Source: Methanococcoides methylutens MM1 (lineage in GTDB: Archaea > Halobacteriota > Methanosarcinia > Methanosarcinales > Methanosarcinaceae). Taken from it: 64,000 bases of DNA. Position numbers and translations under genes: made by a program. This document shows positions 25,991 through 34,050 of this stretch, piece after piece. A model generated the notes under the pieces. It was not told the DNA's origin. It did not search any database and saw only the letters and a program-made list of their open reading frames with translations. The stretch lies in assembly GCF_000970325.1 (NCBI RefSeq), contig NZ_CP009518.1, positions 1,178,001 to 1,242,000 on the forward strand. The letters run 5' to 3'. Each line of letters starts with the position of its first letter. Within the stretch, counting starts at the first letter, position 1.

Positions 25991-27481
25991 TCATTCCACT
26001 TTAGCAACGGTACTGTTCCTGCTCAGAAGCAGGTTATACGCATCCTTGTCTTCATTGTACTTGACAAGAACATTGAAGAGTTCAAGAACGGTACCATATC
26101 CTGCTGTCTTAATGAGCTCATTTTCAGGAACTTCATGGTGGGAGGGTAATAAAGTATATACCTGTTTCCTGGTAGTGCCGTCACATATCTTATAGACAGA
26201 GTATTTGCTGTCACCAAGATCCCCGGACATAAGGGAGCAAACGACATTTATGCGCTTACCAACGTGCTTGTTCACATCTGCCAGACGGGCAAACTTTGAT
26301 TTCAGGGGAACCTTGTAGCTTACTTTTGACAGATTGTCCTTCCTCATTATAGCATACGAATACTTGATGTCAGTATTGAGATAACGGAAAGCTTCCTCAC
26401 AATCGGCGAGTTTTTTCATAAGACGTGTCGGGTTGATATCCTCCTTCTGCTCAAAGCTCCAGCATTCATCAGGTTTGCATCCCTGGCACCAGATAAAGGA
26501 GCATGGACTGTATATACCAAGACCCTGAAGCTTAAGGGCAAGGGTCAGTTTCCTGAACTCGGTTGAATTTGCCCTGTCGGCAGGCTCGATGAGAATAATA
26601 TTACCATCCACTGCAAGTTTAGAGGACAGCTTCTTGACAAGTTCTGCTTTCTGGTCGATGGTAAGCTCACGTATCTCGTTCAGGACATTGGAGAATATCA
26701 TGAGATCAATGTTGTCAGGAATATCCTCGGGTTTGAGATCCACCAGGTTGGCCTTAACTGGCTTTTCAACTGTTAGTCCTGATACTTTCTTTGCATATTC
26801 AGGCACGATGGCATCATATGCTTCGATATTCTCATCATAGAGCTCCACACTATGAATAGCTGCTTCTGCATTGTCAAGTCTCTTGTAGAAATCAGTGATG
26901 GCAAGAGGTACGGTTCCCGGGCCGGTCCCTATGTCAAGGATCTTCATTCTTTTCTTCAACATGCCATCGGATGCCAGGCTGTGGAGGATATGCTCGAACT
27001 GCACAAAATATACAGGGAACTGGTAAGCAAGATAAGCAAGGATACTGTAGCCCTTTTCATATGAGATGATCCTGGACTTGCCAGACTTCCAGTAAGCATT
27101 CTTCTGGGCGACTATCGCTTTTCTTATCTTTTCAAGGACCATAGGATCATCCCAGTCCTTGGTAGTTTTTAATGTGATATAGTTCTCAATGATCTTCTGA
27201 AGCTGGCCAGGTACAACAGCAGAACCAAAGAATGACAGGATCTTCTCTTTTTCTTCATCTGACAGTTCCATCTTTTCCCTGCTGAGACCCGGGGTAATCC
27301 TGAAGTCATCATCCATGGGAGTTGCGTTGATCTTCAGATCGAATAAAAAAGGTGATACGACCTTGTAAATGTCCTGTGTCGACATCTCTTCTTCTATATA
27401 GTCCTTGATCTCCGATAGCATGAACTCCTTTTTCATGCGTGAGACATATTTCAAAGTGGAGAGGATATTATTTTTGGCCAT
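25991..27481 (-). CDS. Rsm22-like SAM-dependent methyltransferase with cysteine cluster
   Basis: A 496-residue protein. Residues 1-150 are helical; a class I methyltransferase core follows with motif I ILDIGTGPGTVPLA near 183 and the acidic residue of motif II in VELYDENIEAYD. A tight cluster (Cys327, Cys332, Cys335, Cys340; spacing C-x4-C-x2-C-x4-C) then precedes a C-terminal beta-rich region (about 400-496) that looks like an OB fold. This layout matches the Rsm22/METTL17 family, whose eukaryotic members bind an iron-sulfur cluster and help assemble the small ribosomal subunit. An rRNA-linked role here is inferred. The ATG has no ribosome binding site. Confidence 0.8.
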   Translation of the reverse strand: MAKNNILSTLKYVSRMKKEFMLSEIKDYIEEEMSTQDIYKVVSPFLFDLKINATPMDDDFRITPGLSREKMELSDEEKEKILSFFGSAVVPGQLQKIIENYITLKTTKDWDDPMVLEKIRKAIVAQKNAYWKSGKSRIISYEKGYSILAYLAYQFPVYFVQFEHILHSLASDGMLKKRMKILDIGTGPGTVPLAITDFYKRLDNAEAAIHSVELYDENIEAYDAIVPEYAKKVSGLTVEKPVKANLVDLKPEDIPDNIDLMIFSNVLNEIRELTIDQKAELVKKLSSKLAVDGNIILIEPADRANSTEFRKLTLALKLQGLGIYSPCSFIWCQGCKPDECWSFEQKEDINPTRLMKKLADCEEAFRYLNTDIKYSYAIMRKDNLSKVSYKVPLKSKFARLADVNKHVGKRINVVCSLMSGDLGDSKYSVYKICDGTTRKQVYTLLPSHHEVPENELIKTAGYGTVLELFNVLVKYNEDKDAYNLLLSRNSTVAKVE

Positions 27482-27632
27482 CTTGTGACAGGAAGGAGCG
27501 CAAGTAATTAAAGCATTTTGGGGAGAAGAAAAAGGTCTGTAATTAAAAATGAACAGGAGAGATCAAAAAGAAAGAAAAAGAAAGTAGCAAAAACAGGAAT
27601 GGGAATAGGAAATAAGAAGAAGGTAAAGATGT

Positions 27633-27902
27633 TCACTCTTTTGCAAGAGAATATTCTGCAAGCACCTTCAAATATTCGTCATCCACTTCCATGAGGACGG
27701 TCTGGAACATTGCCACATGGATCATTTCTTCACGTGCTACGTCAAGCAGGATCTGCTTGAGGTCTTCATCGTCAGTCAGTGCAGCCATTTGTTCATAGAG
27801 ATTGACAGCATCCAGCTCGGCGATCATGGAAAGCCTCATTAGCTCCTTATCAATATCTTTTTTATCTACTATTTCGAGATCAATAGGTATTTCTGATAAC
27901 AT
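27633..27902 (-). CDS. Encapsulated-ferritin-like (EncFtn-type) protein, copy 2
   Basis: An 89-residue two-helix ferritin-like protein. The iron-ligand pattern of encapsulated ferritins is present: Glu29 in AELDAVNLYEQMAAL, then Glu59 and His62 in REEMIHVAMF, exactly the 30- and 3-residue spacing known for that family, which makes its ferroxidase site at a dimer interface. It follows its paralogue by 12 bases with a GGGGG site. The C terminus (EYSLAKE) has no obvious encapsulin-targeting peptide and no encapsulin shell gene is in the window. A rubrerythrin-like reading is less likely because only half a four-helix bundle is encoded. Confidence 0.8.
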   Translation of the reverse strand: MLSEIPIDLEIVDKKDIDKELMRLSMIAELDAVNLYEQMAALTDDEDLKQILLDVAREEMIHVAMFQTVLMEVDDEYLKVLAEYSLAKE

Positions 27903-27914
27903 TAAAGGACCCCC

Positions 27915-28199
27915 TTATTTCTCGAGTTTTTCTTCGACTTCTTTTTGCCCCATCTTCAACTCATATTCCTGCTGGCCATCTTCTTTCAGCAGGAGTGACT
28001 GGAACTCACCCACATGGGTCTTTTCTTCTTTTGCAACATCAAGAAGGACCTGCTTTACTTCATTGTTATCCGTAAGAGCAGCCATTTGCTCATACAGGCT
28101 TATAGCATCCAGTTCAGCGATCACTCCAGCCCGGAGGATCTCTTTATTGATATCTTCACGTGCTACGGTCGAAAGGTCTATTGGTATCTTTGATAACAT
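27915..28199 (-). CDS. Encapsulated-ferritin-like (EncFtn-type) protein, copy 1
   Basis: A 94-residue paralogue of the following gene (about half identical) with the same ligands Glu29, Glu59 and His62 (AELDAISLYEQMAAL and KEEKTHVGEF). It closely resembles the ferritin-like domain that is fused to the encapsulin shell in Pyrococcus. It probably oxidises ferrous iron as an oligomer. The tail after residue 72 is charged (KEDGQQEYELKMG, KEVEEKLEK). First gene of a two-gene operon, divergent from a cupredoxin lipoprotein. Confidence 0.82.
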   Translation of the reverse strand: MLSKIPIDLSTVAREDINKEILRAGVIAELDAISLYEQMAALTDNNEVKQVLLDVAKEEKTHVGEFQSLLLKEDGQQEYELKMGQKEVEEKLEK

Positions 28200-28307
28200 C
28201 TCTGCACCCCGTTACTCTATAATTACAGCTTTAATTGAACCGGGTCCCTGTGGAAATTTCCAATAACCAAAAATACAAAAACCCGATCAAACTCCCAATG
28301 AAATATC

Positions 28308-28343
28308 GATGGCCGTACTATTAATAAATTTTGCAGGGCCATC
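28308..28343. promoter_or_regulatory. Inverted arms between the ferritin-like pair and the cupredoxin gene
   Basis: GATGGCC and GGCCATC are exact inverse complements 22 bases apart within the divergent promoter region. A shorter repeat (GGTTA-ACA-TAACC) lies closer to the cupredoxin gene. Either may bind a regulator shared by the two metal-related units. Confidence 0.3.
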
Positions 28344-28425
28344 TTTAGTTATCACCTTCAGCAACATCCATATTATCAATGATAGCATAACTTTATCCGG
28401 TTAACATAACCAGGGGGAGTTTCAA

Positions 28426-28863
28426 ATGAAAGCATTAATTATACCTTTCATACTGCTGGTAACACTGATAGTGGCCGGATGTGCACAGTATGATGAGCAG
28501 CCTGCACCAGAATCAGAAATGACCACACCGGAAGATACAGACGAAGATATGCCGGAAGAGGAAATGAAGATCACTGAGGAAGTCATTGACGATAGTGCTG
28601 ATACAACTTCAATGGAACATGGGGTTCTGATAGAAGATTTCAAGTTCAAGCCTGCCACACTCCAGATATCGATCGGCGATACGGTCACATGGATCAATAT
28701 GGATTCAGCTCCACACACTGCAACTTCGAATGAGGAAGGGTTCGATTCAGGAGGACTCTCTAAAGATGAGAGTTTCAGTTTTACATTTGAAGAAGCGGGA
28801 AATTATGACTACATCTGCACTTTCCATCCTTATATGGAAGGAGAGATCATAGTCGAAGCTTAA
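28426..28863 (+). CDS. Cupredoxin (plastocyanin/azurin-like) lipoprotein
   Basis: A 145-residue lipoprotein: lipobox VAGC (Cys19), a strongly acidic linker (about 25-60), then a blue-copper domain. All four type 1 copper ligands are visible: His97 (APHTATS), Cys131, His134 and Met137 (CTFHPYMEG). It should carry electrons at the outer face of the membrane, or bind copper there. AGGGGGAG lies well placed before the ATG. The partner is unknown; the nine-heme cytochrome elsewhere in the window is one candidate. A hairpin terminator follows. Confidence 0.93.
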   Translation: MKALIIPFILLVTLIVAGCAQYDEQPAPESEMTTPEDTDEDMPEEEMKITEEVIDDSADTTSMEHGVLIEDFKFKPATLQISIGDTVTWINMDSAPHTATSNEEGFDSGGLSKDESFSFTFEEAGNYDYICTFHPYMEGEIIVEA

Positions 28864-28896
28864 GAGAACTTAATGAAATCAGGTTTTTGACATCAT

Positions 28897-28921
28897 TTGA
28901 TGGAAAATAGCACTCCATCAA
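28897..28921 (+). terminator. Hairpin terminator after the cupredoxin gene
   Basis: TTGATGGA and TCCATCAA pair perfectly over a 9-nt loop and are followed by CATTCTTTTTT. It lies 34 bases after the stop codon. The rest of the gap to 29150 shows no gene. Confidence 0.6.
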
Positions 28922-29150
28922 CATTCTTTTTTAAAGTAAACTAAAATTAAATTTCAAATTATTGGATCTTTAGTGAACTCATTCATGCTTCATATATTGA
29001 AAGTATCAATTGTTCCTTCCCTTTAACCAACTTGAAATATCAGAACCTGATAGATACTTCCACAGCCTGACTGACTGATATTCTAATTAATATAGAAAAG
29101 TTAGTATCAAAAAAGATATATACTAATAATTGAAAAATAGTTTATTTGGT

Positions 29151-29252
29151 ATGAATTTCTTGAATGAGATTCAACTATCAGAACAATCTTTGAAGAGGGG
29201 GTTTCTGCTTCAAAGGTCTAAATTAATTAAATGGGGAGTGTTGAAGAAATGA
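29151..29252 (+). CDS. Possible 33-residue upstream peptide
   Basis: A short open frame (MNFLNEIQLSEQSLKRG at its start) whose TGA overlaps the preferred ATG of the next gene in an ATGA arrangement, which would allow translational coupling. It has no clear ribosome binding site and no recognisable domain, so it may be chance. Confidence 0.2.
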   Translation: MNFLNEIQLSEQSLKRGFLLQRSKLIKWGVLKK

Positions 29253-29467
29253 TGTTAATTGACGCAGGAAACATGCAGGATTGGGGCAGAATAATAAGAA
29301 GCAGTGAGTCGATAAAAATCTATGAATATCCCTCACAAAAGACCAGCTTTGTACCGAACTGTGAAGCATGTGGTTGTCATAAGAATACCATACCGGTCAA
29401 GTTCTATGAAGAAAAAAATGAGCATCTTTTACACCTGTGCTTAGATTGCTATGAAAAGCTTTGGTAA
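29249..29467 (+). CDS. Small zinc-finger-like protein
   Basis: A protein of 72 residues with two cysteine pairs (CEACGCH, then LCLDCYEKLW at the C terminus), probably one zinc site. The family is not recognised. The frame extends up to an ATG at 29231, but the ATG at 29249 has a GGGGAG site about 12 bases upstream and overlaps the end of a short upstream frame, so it is preferred. No signal peptide. It stands between the cupredoxin and MerR genes with AT-rich flanks on both sides. Confidence 0.6.
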   Translation: MMLIDAGNMQDWGRIIRSSESIKIYEYPSQKTSFVPNCEACGCHKNTIPVKFYEEKNEHLLHLCLDCYEKLW

Positions 29468-29558
29468 TTAATTGAAGATATTTTCAATCTTTAGTATTCA
29501 TAAAATACAACATCGATCAATCTAAAAAAGCAGTTTATGCAAATCAAACTGGGTTACT

Positions 29559-29578
29559 GAGAGATCATAGTCGAAGCT
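29559..29578 (+). repeat. Twenty-base copy of the cupredoxin gene end
   Basis: GAGAGATCATAGTCGAAGCT here is identical to 28841-28860, the last codons of the cupredoxin gene (EIIVEA). In both places the following bases give a stop soon after the match. It may be the remains of a second cupredoxin gene, or of a duplication and deletion around the zinc-finger gene. Confidence 0.5.
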
Positions 29579-29687
29579 CAATAAAATTCCTAAAAATCAG
29601 AAACCTTAATTCAAGGGAGATTGGAAAGGGATCGAATCTCCTCCCCATCAACCTATTTTTATTCAAGTAAAATATTTTAATTTTAAC

Positions 29688-30524
29688 TTACTCTACCGGC
29701 ACCTGCACTTCCGTCAATAATTCTTCCTCCGGAATCTCATTGGGATCATTAAGATAGAGAGCCCTTGATGGACCTGCCTGCTCCAACCCATTTTCAGCCA
29801 TGTACTCGAAAATACGAGTATAAGCAACATCAACTTCCTGATATGGCCCCTTGTGGATCACAGATACTGCCCTGATATCAGGAAGTGTTGTAAGCGTAAT
29901 GGAAGGCACGTTTAGATCGACACTTCCTGAAATAGGGAGGCAGACCTCTATATCCGCATCGTTTTCCCTGTATTCTTCATCATGACAAAGGAACATTGCT
30001 GGCCCTGTCAGTTTTATTTTGCTACTTGTGCTGGTTGAGCTTTCAACGAATTCAAACAACTTACCTATAAGTACCCCGATAGTCTCTTCATAGCTCCCTG
30101 TTTCACGCATACTGAGCACACGCATTTTTGGTATATCTTTTATTGTTGGTTCTGATACTGACATACTAATCAACTCCAGTTTGTCTGTCTGATTGAGCAA
30201 AAGATTCTGTACTTTTTGAAGCCTCCGGATCTCCAGCTGGGTTTCAGTATATCTTTTCTGCATCATCTCATCAATCACTTTTCCATCCCGATTATCCTCT
30301 GCATCAAGCAAAGATGATATTTCATCAAGCCCGAATCCCATCCAGGACAGCAGACGAATCTTAACACCCCTCTCGATCTGAGAATAAGTGTAACATCGAT
30401 AACCTGTGAAAGCATCTTTTGCTTCAGGCACAAGAAGCCCTTTTTGATCATATAATCGTAGAGCTTTTTGAGTCAGGTGTGTCATTAATGAGAATTTGCC
30501 AATTGGTATTCGATCGAATTTCAT
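29688..30524 (-). CDS. MerR-family regulator with GyrI-like effector domain
   Basis: A 278-residue regulator. The N-terminal winged helix-turn-helix (residues about 1-70) shows the MerR pattern IGKFSLMTHLTQKALRLYD and GYRCYTYSQI; a coiled coil follows (about 80-120) and then a GyrI/AraC effector-binding domain (about 130-278) ending TEVQVPVE, as in BmrR-type multidrug sensors. It is divergent from the methyltransferase gene at 30.7 kb and could control it. The ATG at 30524 lies about 30 bases after a TATA box (TTATATACT, about 30549-30558); the longer frame from 30593 would start before the TATA box. Confidence 0.88.
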   Translation of the reverse strand: MKFDRIPIGKFSLMTHLTQKALRLYDQKGLLVPEAKDAFTGYRCYTYSQIERGVKIRLLSWMGFGLDEISSLLDAEDNRDGKVIDEMMQKRYTETQLEIRRLQKVQNLLLNQTDKLELISMSVSEPTIKDIPKMRVLSMRETGSYEETIGVLIGKLFEFVESSTSTSSKIKLTGPAMFLCHDEEYRENDADIEVCLPISGSVDLNVPSITLTTLPDIRAVSVIHKGPYQEVDVAYTRIFEYMAENGLEQAGPSRALYLNDPNEIPEEELLTEVQVPVE

Positions 30525-30548
30525 TGTGCTCAAGAGATAATTGGTACA

Positions 30549-30559
30549 AAAGTATATAA
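30549..30559 (-). promoter_or_regulatory. TATA box of the MerR regulator gene
   Basis: CTTATATACT on the minus strand, about 30 bases before the ATG at 30524, is a strong archaeal TATA element and rules out the longer open frame as the translated form. Confidence 0.5.
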
Positions 30560-30679
30560 GAGAATTTTTTCTGACACGGGGTAGAGTTTTCAACCAAACT
30601 GCGAGATGAGACTTGCAGGAAATACAGAGAACAGAACCTTAAAATAAGGCTTGTTCAAAACATATATGCGTTCAGGTAA

Positions 30680-31762
30680 ATGAACGAACATAACTTCTCT
30701 TATAAAAGCACCAGAGGGTTGAAATTGACAGATCTTACACAAAAAGAAAGATTCATGCGAGCTTTAGAATGCAAAAATGTGGACAAGGTTCCGGTCTGTT
30801 CGGTCACCCAGACAGGTACTATTGAACTTATGAGACTTAGTGGAGCCAACTGGCCGGAAGCTCATTTTGATGCAGAGAAGATGGCAACGCTTGCAATAGC
30901 TGCTCATGAGCTCGCAGGACTTGAAGCTGTTCGATATCCTTTTGACGGAACTGGCATGGCACAGACACTGGGATGCAAGATCATTGAAGGAACATACGAC
31001 ACACAGCCATCGATCGTTGATTTCCCCTTCAAGGAAGCGGAGGATGCTGAGAACCTGACAATCCCCGAGAACCTGCTTGAATGTGAAAGAGTAGCAACTC
31101 TCCTGGAAGCAACAGATATCGTAAAAGAACGAATCAATGAAGATATTCCCGTAGTTGCAGGCATACTAGGCCCTGCAGGCCTTGCAATGTCACTGATCGG
31201 TGCAAGGAACTACCTCATGTGGTTTATTTCAAAACCTGATACCATAAAGCAACTTATCACAACCTGCACCGATATCTGCATAGAATATTCCAATGCCCTT
31301 TTTGATCATGGTGCAGATGCTGTCTGCCTTCCTGATTCCGAAGCAGGCCCTGACCTGATACCACCTGAGTTCTTCGAGATGATGATACTGGACGAATATA
31401 AGCGGTTCAATCAGAAAGTAACCGGGAAGACAATTGCCCACATCTGCGGGGATGCCTCGGATATTCTCGAACCGCTCTCTACATCAGGATTTGATGGAAT
31501 AAGTATCGAAGAAAAGGTAGATGTCGGATATGCAAAGAACATCATAGGCAACAAAGCCTGCCTGATAGGAAATATCTCCCCGGTACATACCCTTCTTGGA
31601 ATGCCTCCTGAAAAACTGAAAGAACAGGCAAAGAACTGTATCGATGATGGGATCGATATACTGGCACCGGGTTGTGGACTGGCACCACACACATCTCTTG
31701 CGAATTTGAAAGCCTTTGTTGATTCAAGGGATGAGTACTATATGGAAAAAGGTGAGCTCTGA
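30680..31762 (+). CDS. Methylcobamide:coenzyme M methyltransferase (MtaA/MtbA type)
   Basis: A 360-residue zinc enzyme of the uroporphyrinogen-decarboxylase fold that moves a methyl group from a corrinoid protein to coenzyme M, the step that feeds methylotrophic methanogenesis. SVTQTGTIELM near the start is characteristic of the MtaA/MtbA group. Zinc ligands are visible: the HICGD motif (about His254, Cys256) and the later PGCGLAP cysteine (about 332). No corrinoid protein or substrate methyltransferase gene lies nearby, so substrate specificity is open. The ATG listed has little ribosome site; a TTG at 30725 follows AGAGGG and starts at the family's usual beginning, and a TATA-like ACATATAT at about 30659-30667 favours that shorter start. 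Confidence 0.85.
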   Translation: MNEHNFSYKSTRGLKLTDLTQKERFMRALECKNVDKVPVCSVTQTGTIELMRLSGANWPEAHFDAEKMATLAIAAHELAGLEAVRYPFDGTGMAQTLGCKIIEGTYDTQPSIVDFPFKEAEDAENLTIPENLLECERVATLLEATDIVKERINEDIPVVAGILGPAGLAMSLIGARNYLMWFISKPDTIKQLITTCTDICIEYSNALFDHGADAVCLPDSEAGPDLIPPEFFEMMILDEYKRFNQKVTGKTIAHICGDASDILEPLSTSGFDGISIEEKVDVGYAKNIIGNKACLIGNISPVHTLLGMPPEKLKEQAKNCIDDGIDILAPGCGLAPHTSLANLKAFVDSRDEYYMEKGEL

Positions 31763-31814
31763 AATTAAAGAGCTCCATTTATGAAAATTGAACTTTTAAG
31801 GATTGAGAGTCTTT

Positions 31815-32639
31815 TTACTTCCACGTAACCTTTGCAGGATCCCTTCCCGGAATTCCCCTGACCTTGTGTTCAGGGTAACCGAACATCATGGCATACTGTA
31901 CCACATGTCCCTGCGGAAGTTCCAGCTCATCCATTATTGGTTTGTATGATGCAGCTGCGATGGCAAGGAAACCTGCCCAGCATGTTCCTACCTCAAATGC
32001 CTGTGCTGCAAGCTCAAACCATGAGAGGGCTATAATGCTGTCAGTATACCCGGTAGGATATTCAGCCGGAGCATGTGCGATCACGAGATGAGGAGCAGCC
32101 CTGCAAATAGGATCTACACCCATTTCATAGGCAGAGATGAGGCCCGGCATCAGCGGCTTGAGAGGATGTTCCTCTTCGCTTGCAACAACCTCGCGCATCC
32201 AGTCTATACTCAATGCTGCTATCTTTTTCACTTCCTCAGTATCGTGAACGATTGTCCAGTGTACAGACTGGTTGTTCATTCCTGAGGGAGCATAGCGGGC
32301 AATATCAAGGATTGACTCAATTGTCCCCTTATCGACAGGATCTTCCTTGTAGCTCCTGATAGAACGACGCATTACCATATATTTGCCGATCTCTGATGCA
32401 GGAATGGAAGGGAACTTGTCATCATGCAACTGGTAGTAAGTTGAATCGAACAAAGTAGAGATAGCACCTTCAGGACAGAATACCTCGCAGTGGCCGCATT
32501 TTGCACAATATGTAGCAGCATCCTCAGGAGAATATGGGGTTTCGCCTTCACTTGAAGGAAGGATTATAGACATCGGACAGATCTCTACGCAGATCTCACA
32601 GTTCGTGCATAACTCAGGGTCGATTGTAATTACAGTCAT
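31815..32639 (-). CDS. Ferredoxin-nitroreductase fusion protein
   Basis: A 274-residue cytosolic protein. Residues 1-70 hold two [4Fe-4S] ferredoxin motifs (CTNCEICVEICP, Cys11-14-17-21, and CAKCGHCEVFCP). Residues about 75-274 form a nitroreductase-type FMN domain (MRRSIRSYK, ARYAPSGMNNQ, then the GTCWAGF segment). Such fusions are common in anaerobes and reduce nitro or quinone-like compounds with ferredoxin electrons; the true substrate is unknown. The ATG at 32639 has an AGGTGA site; an upstream in-frame start at 32660 would add seven residues. Confidence 0.92.
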   Translation of the reverse strand: MTVITIDPELCTNCEICVEICPMSIILPSSEGETPYSPEDAATYCAKCGHCEVFCPEGAISTLFDSTYYQLHDDKFPSIPASEIGKYMVMRRSIRSYKEDPVDKGTIESILDIARYAPSGMNNQSVHWTIVHDTEEVKKIAALSIDWMREVVASEEEHPLKPLMPGLISAYEMGVDPICRAAPHLVIAHAPAEYPTGYTDSIIALSWFELAAQAFEVGTCWAGFLAIAAASYKPIMDELELPQGHVVQYAMMFGYPEHKVRGIPGRDPAKVTWK

Positions 32640-32789
32640 CAGGTCACCTCTACTCCACAAAATTAAGTTAGCTTAATGTTGGATTCAGAAGCTTATATAC
32701 TTTTCAGCTGTTGAATGAAAATTTAATGAGAGCTTTAATTCGATAAATCTCATATAACATCAGGCAAGCATACTTTATGGGGAATTATA

Positions 32790-33707
32790 ATGGGAGTTAC
32801 AAGATCAATCAAAAAGATAATGAAGAGTATGCCTACTATCGAAGGAGCAGGCGTCCATCTTAAAAGAGCCTTCGGGTTCAATCATGTACCACAACTTGAC
32901 CCTTTCCTTCTGCTTGATGATTTCCATTCGGATGATCCGAACGAGTACATCATGGGTTTCCCATGGCATCCTCACAGAGGGATAGAAACGATCACCTACA
33001 TGCTTTCCGGAGAGGTCGAGCACGGCGACAGCATGGGGAACAAAGGTCTCATTGAATCAGGTGACGTGCAGTGGATGACCGCAGGAAGCGGGATCATCCA
33101 CCAGGAAATGCCAAAGGCTAAAGGAGGAAAGGCCCTCTGGGGCTTCCAGTTGTGGGCCAACCTGCCGGCATCCCACAAGATGAGGGGGCCGAGGTATCAG
33201 GAAGTTAAAAGCCACCAGATACCGGAAGTTGTTGTAGGTAACGATGTTCGCATCAAGGTAATTTGTGGCGAGGTAAATGGAACAAAAGGTCCGGTAAAGG
33301 ATATTGTAACAGACCCGGAATACCTGGATATTACAATTCCTCCTGAGACAATATACTCACATCCAACAAAATCCGGCTATACGGTCTTTGCCTATGTTCT
33401 CGAAGGAGAAGGTTCCTTTGGAAAGGACCAGGATCCTTACTCTTTCGAAGTGGAAGGTGCAAAATACTTCGACCTCAATGAATCCTCAGCCATCGGTCCC
33501 GAGAACCTGGTGATGTTCGATGATGGTGATGAAATTGTTGCAAAGGCCGGAAACAAAGGACTAAGGTTCCTTCTTATTTCAGGCAAGCCCATAAATGAGC
33601 CGGTTGCATGGTATGGTCCCATTGTGATGAACACGCAGGAAGAATTGAAAGTTGCTTTTGAAGAATACAGAAACGGAACATTCATCAAAACCGGTAAAGT
33701 GGATTAA
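32790..33707 (+). CDS. Pirin-family cupin protein
   Basis: A 305-residue bicupin. The four metal ligands known from pirins are present: His60 and His62 (PWHPHRG), His104 and Glu106 (IIHQEMP). The N-terminal cupin (about 50-160) and C-terminal half (about 180-290, FLLISGKPINEPVAWYGP) are both complete. Members act as iron-binding regulators or as quercetin dioxygenases in vitro; the role in methanogens is not known. GGGGAA precedes the ATG. It is divergent from the ferredoxin-nitroreductase gene. Confidence 0.92.
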   Translation: MGVTRSIKKIMKSMPTIEGAGVHLKRAFGFNHVPQLDPFLLLDDFHSDDPNEYIMGFPWHPHRGIETITYMLSGEVEHGDSMGNKGLIESGDVQWMTAGSGIIHQEMPKAKGGKALWGFQLWANLPASHKMRGPRYQEVKSHQIPEVVVGNDVRIKVICGEVNGTKGPVKDIVTDPEYLDITIPPETIYSHPTKSGYTVFAYVLEGEGSFGKDQDPYSFEVEGAKYFDLNESSAIGPENLVMFDDGDEIVAKAGNKGLRFLLISGKPINEPVAWYGPIVMNTQEELKVAFEEYRNGTFIKTGKVD

Positions 33708-33744
33708 TTCTCCTCCCGTTTTTCTTTTTAGTTCCAAACCATGA

Positions 33745-33758
33745 TTACATTTATATAG
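33745..33758 (+). promoter_or_regulatory. TATA-like box before the degenerate reading frames
   Basis: ACATTTATATAGTG matches the archaeal TATA element and lies about 70 bases before the first ATG of the decayed hydrophobic frames at 33819. It may serve those or the SulP gene further downstream. Confidence 0.35.
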
Positions 33759-33818
33759 TGAGAGTCTATTCTACGAAGCTCTGCTAATCCTGGCAGTATA
33801 TATCTAAAAGATATAACT

Positions 33819-34038
33819 ATGGAATTTGAGAACAAGATCACAGATCATTTCAATATGATCTGAGAACAGGTTTTATTCTAGCAATCGCAGTACTCCAAAT
33901 TTTAGTACTCCCAATTGCCTTTGCAATAACTTCTGGCCCTTTACTGGTATTATTACACCAGCTATGAATGGTATCCTGCTTGTTTTTTCCTTGATGATAC
34001 AAGGCATTCCCTACCCAGACGGCATAATAGCACTTTAA
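33819..34038 (+). pseudogene. Degenerate small membrane-protein gene
   Basis: Three consecutive short frames look like one broken gene: an ATG-started piece (MEFENKITDHFNM, stop at 33861), a strongly hydrophobic piece in a second frame (33860-33967, containing AIAVLQILVLPIAFA), and a third piece (33964-34038, MNGILLVFSLMIQGI). A TATA-like box lies upstream. Two frameshifts would be needed to join them. I do not recognise the ancestral family; chance hydrophobicity in AT-rich DNA is the alternative. A small hairpin with CAGATCAT/ATGATCTG arms lies at 33841-33862. Confidence 0.3.
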
Positions 34039-34050
34039 AACGGGATAAAT

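Noticed and set aside
27802-28266. 154-codon frame opposite the ferritin-like pair
   Set aside because: It is serine-rich antisense translation covering both real genes and the promoter of the first.
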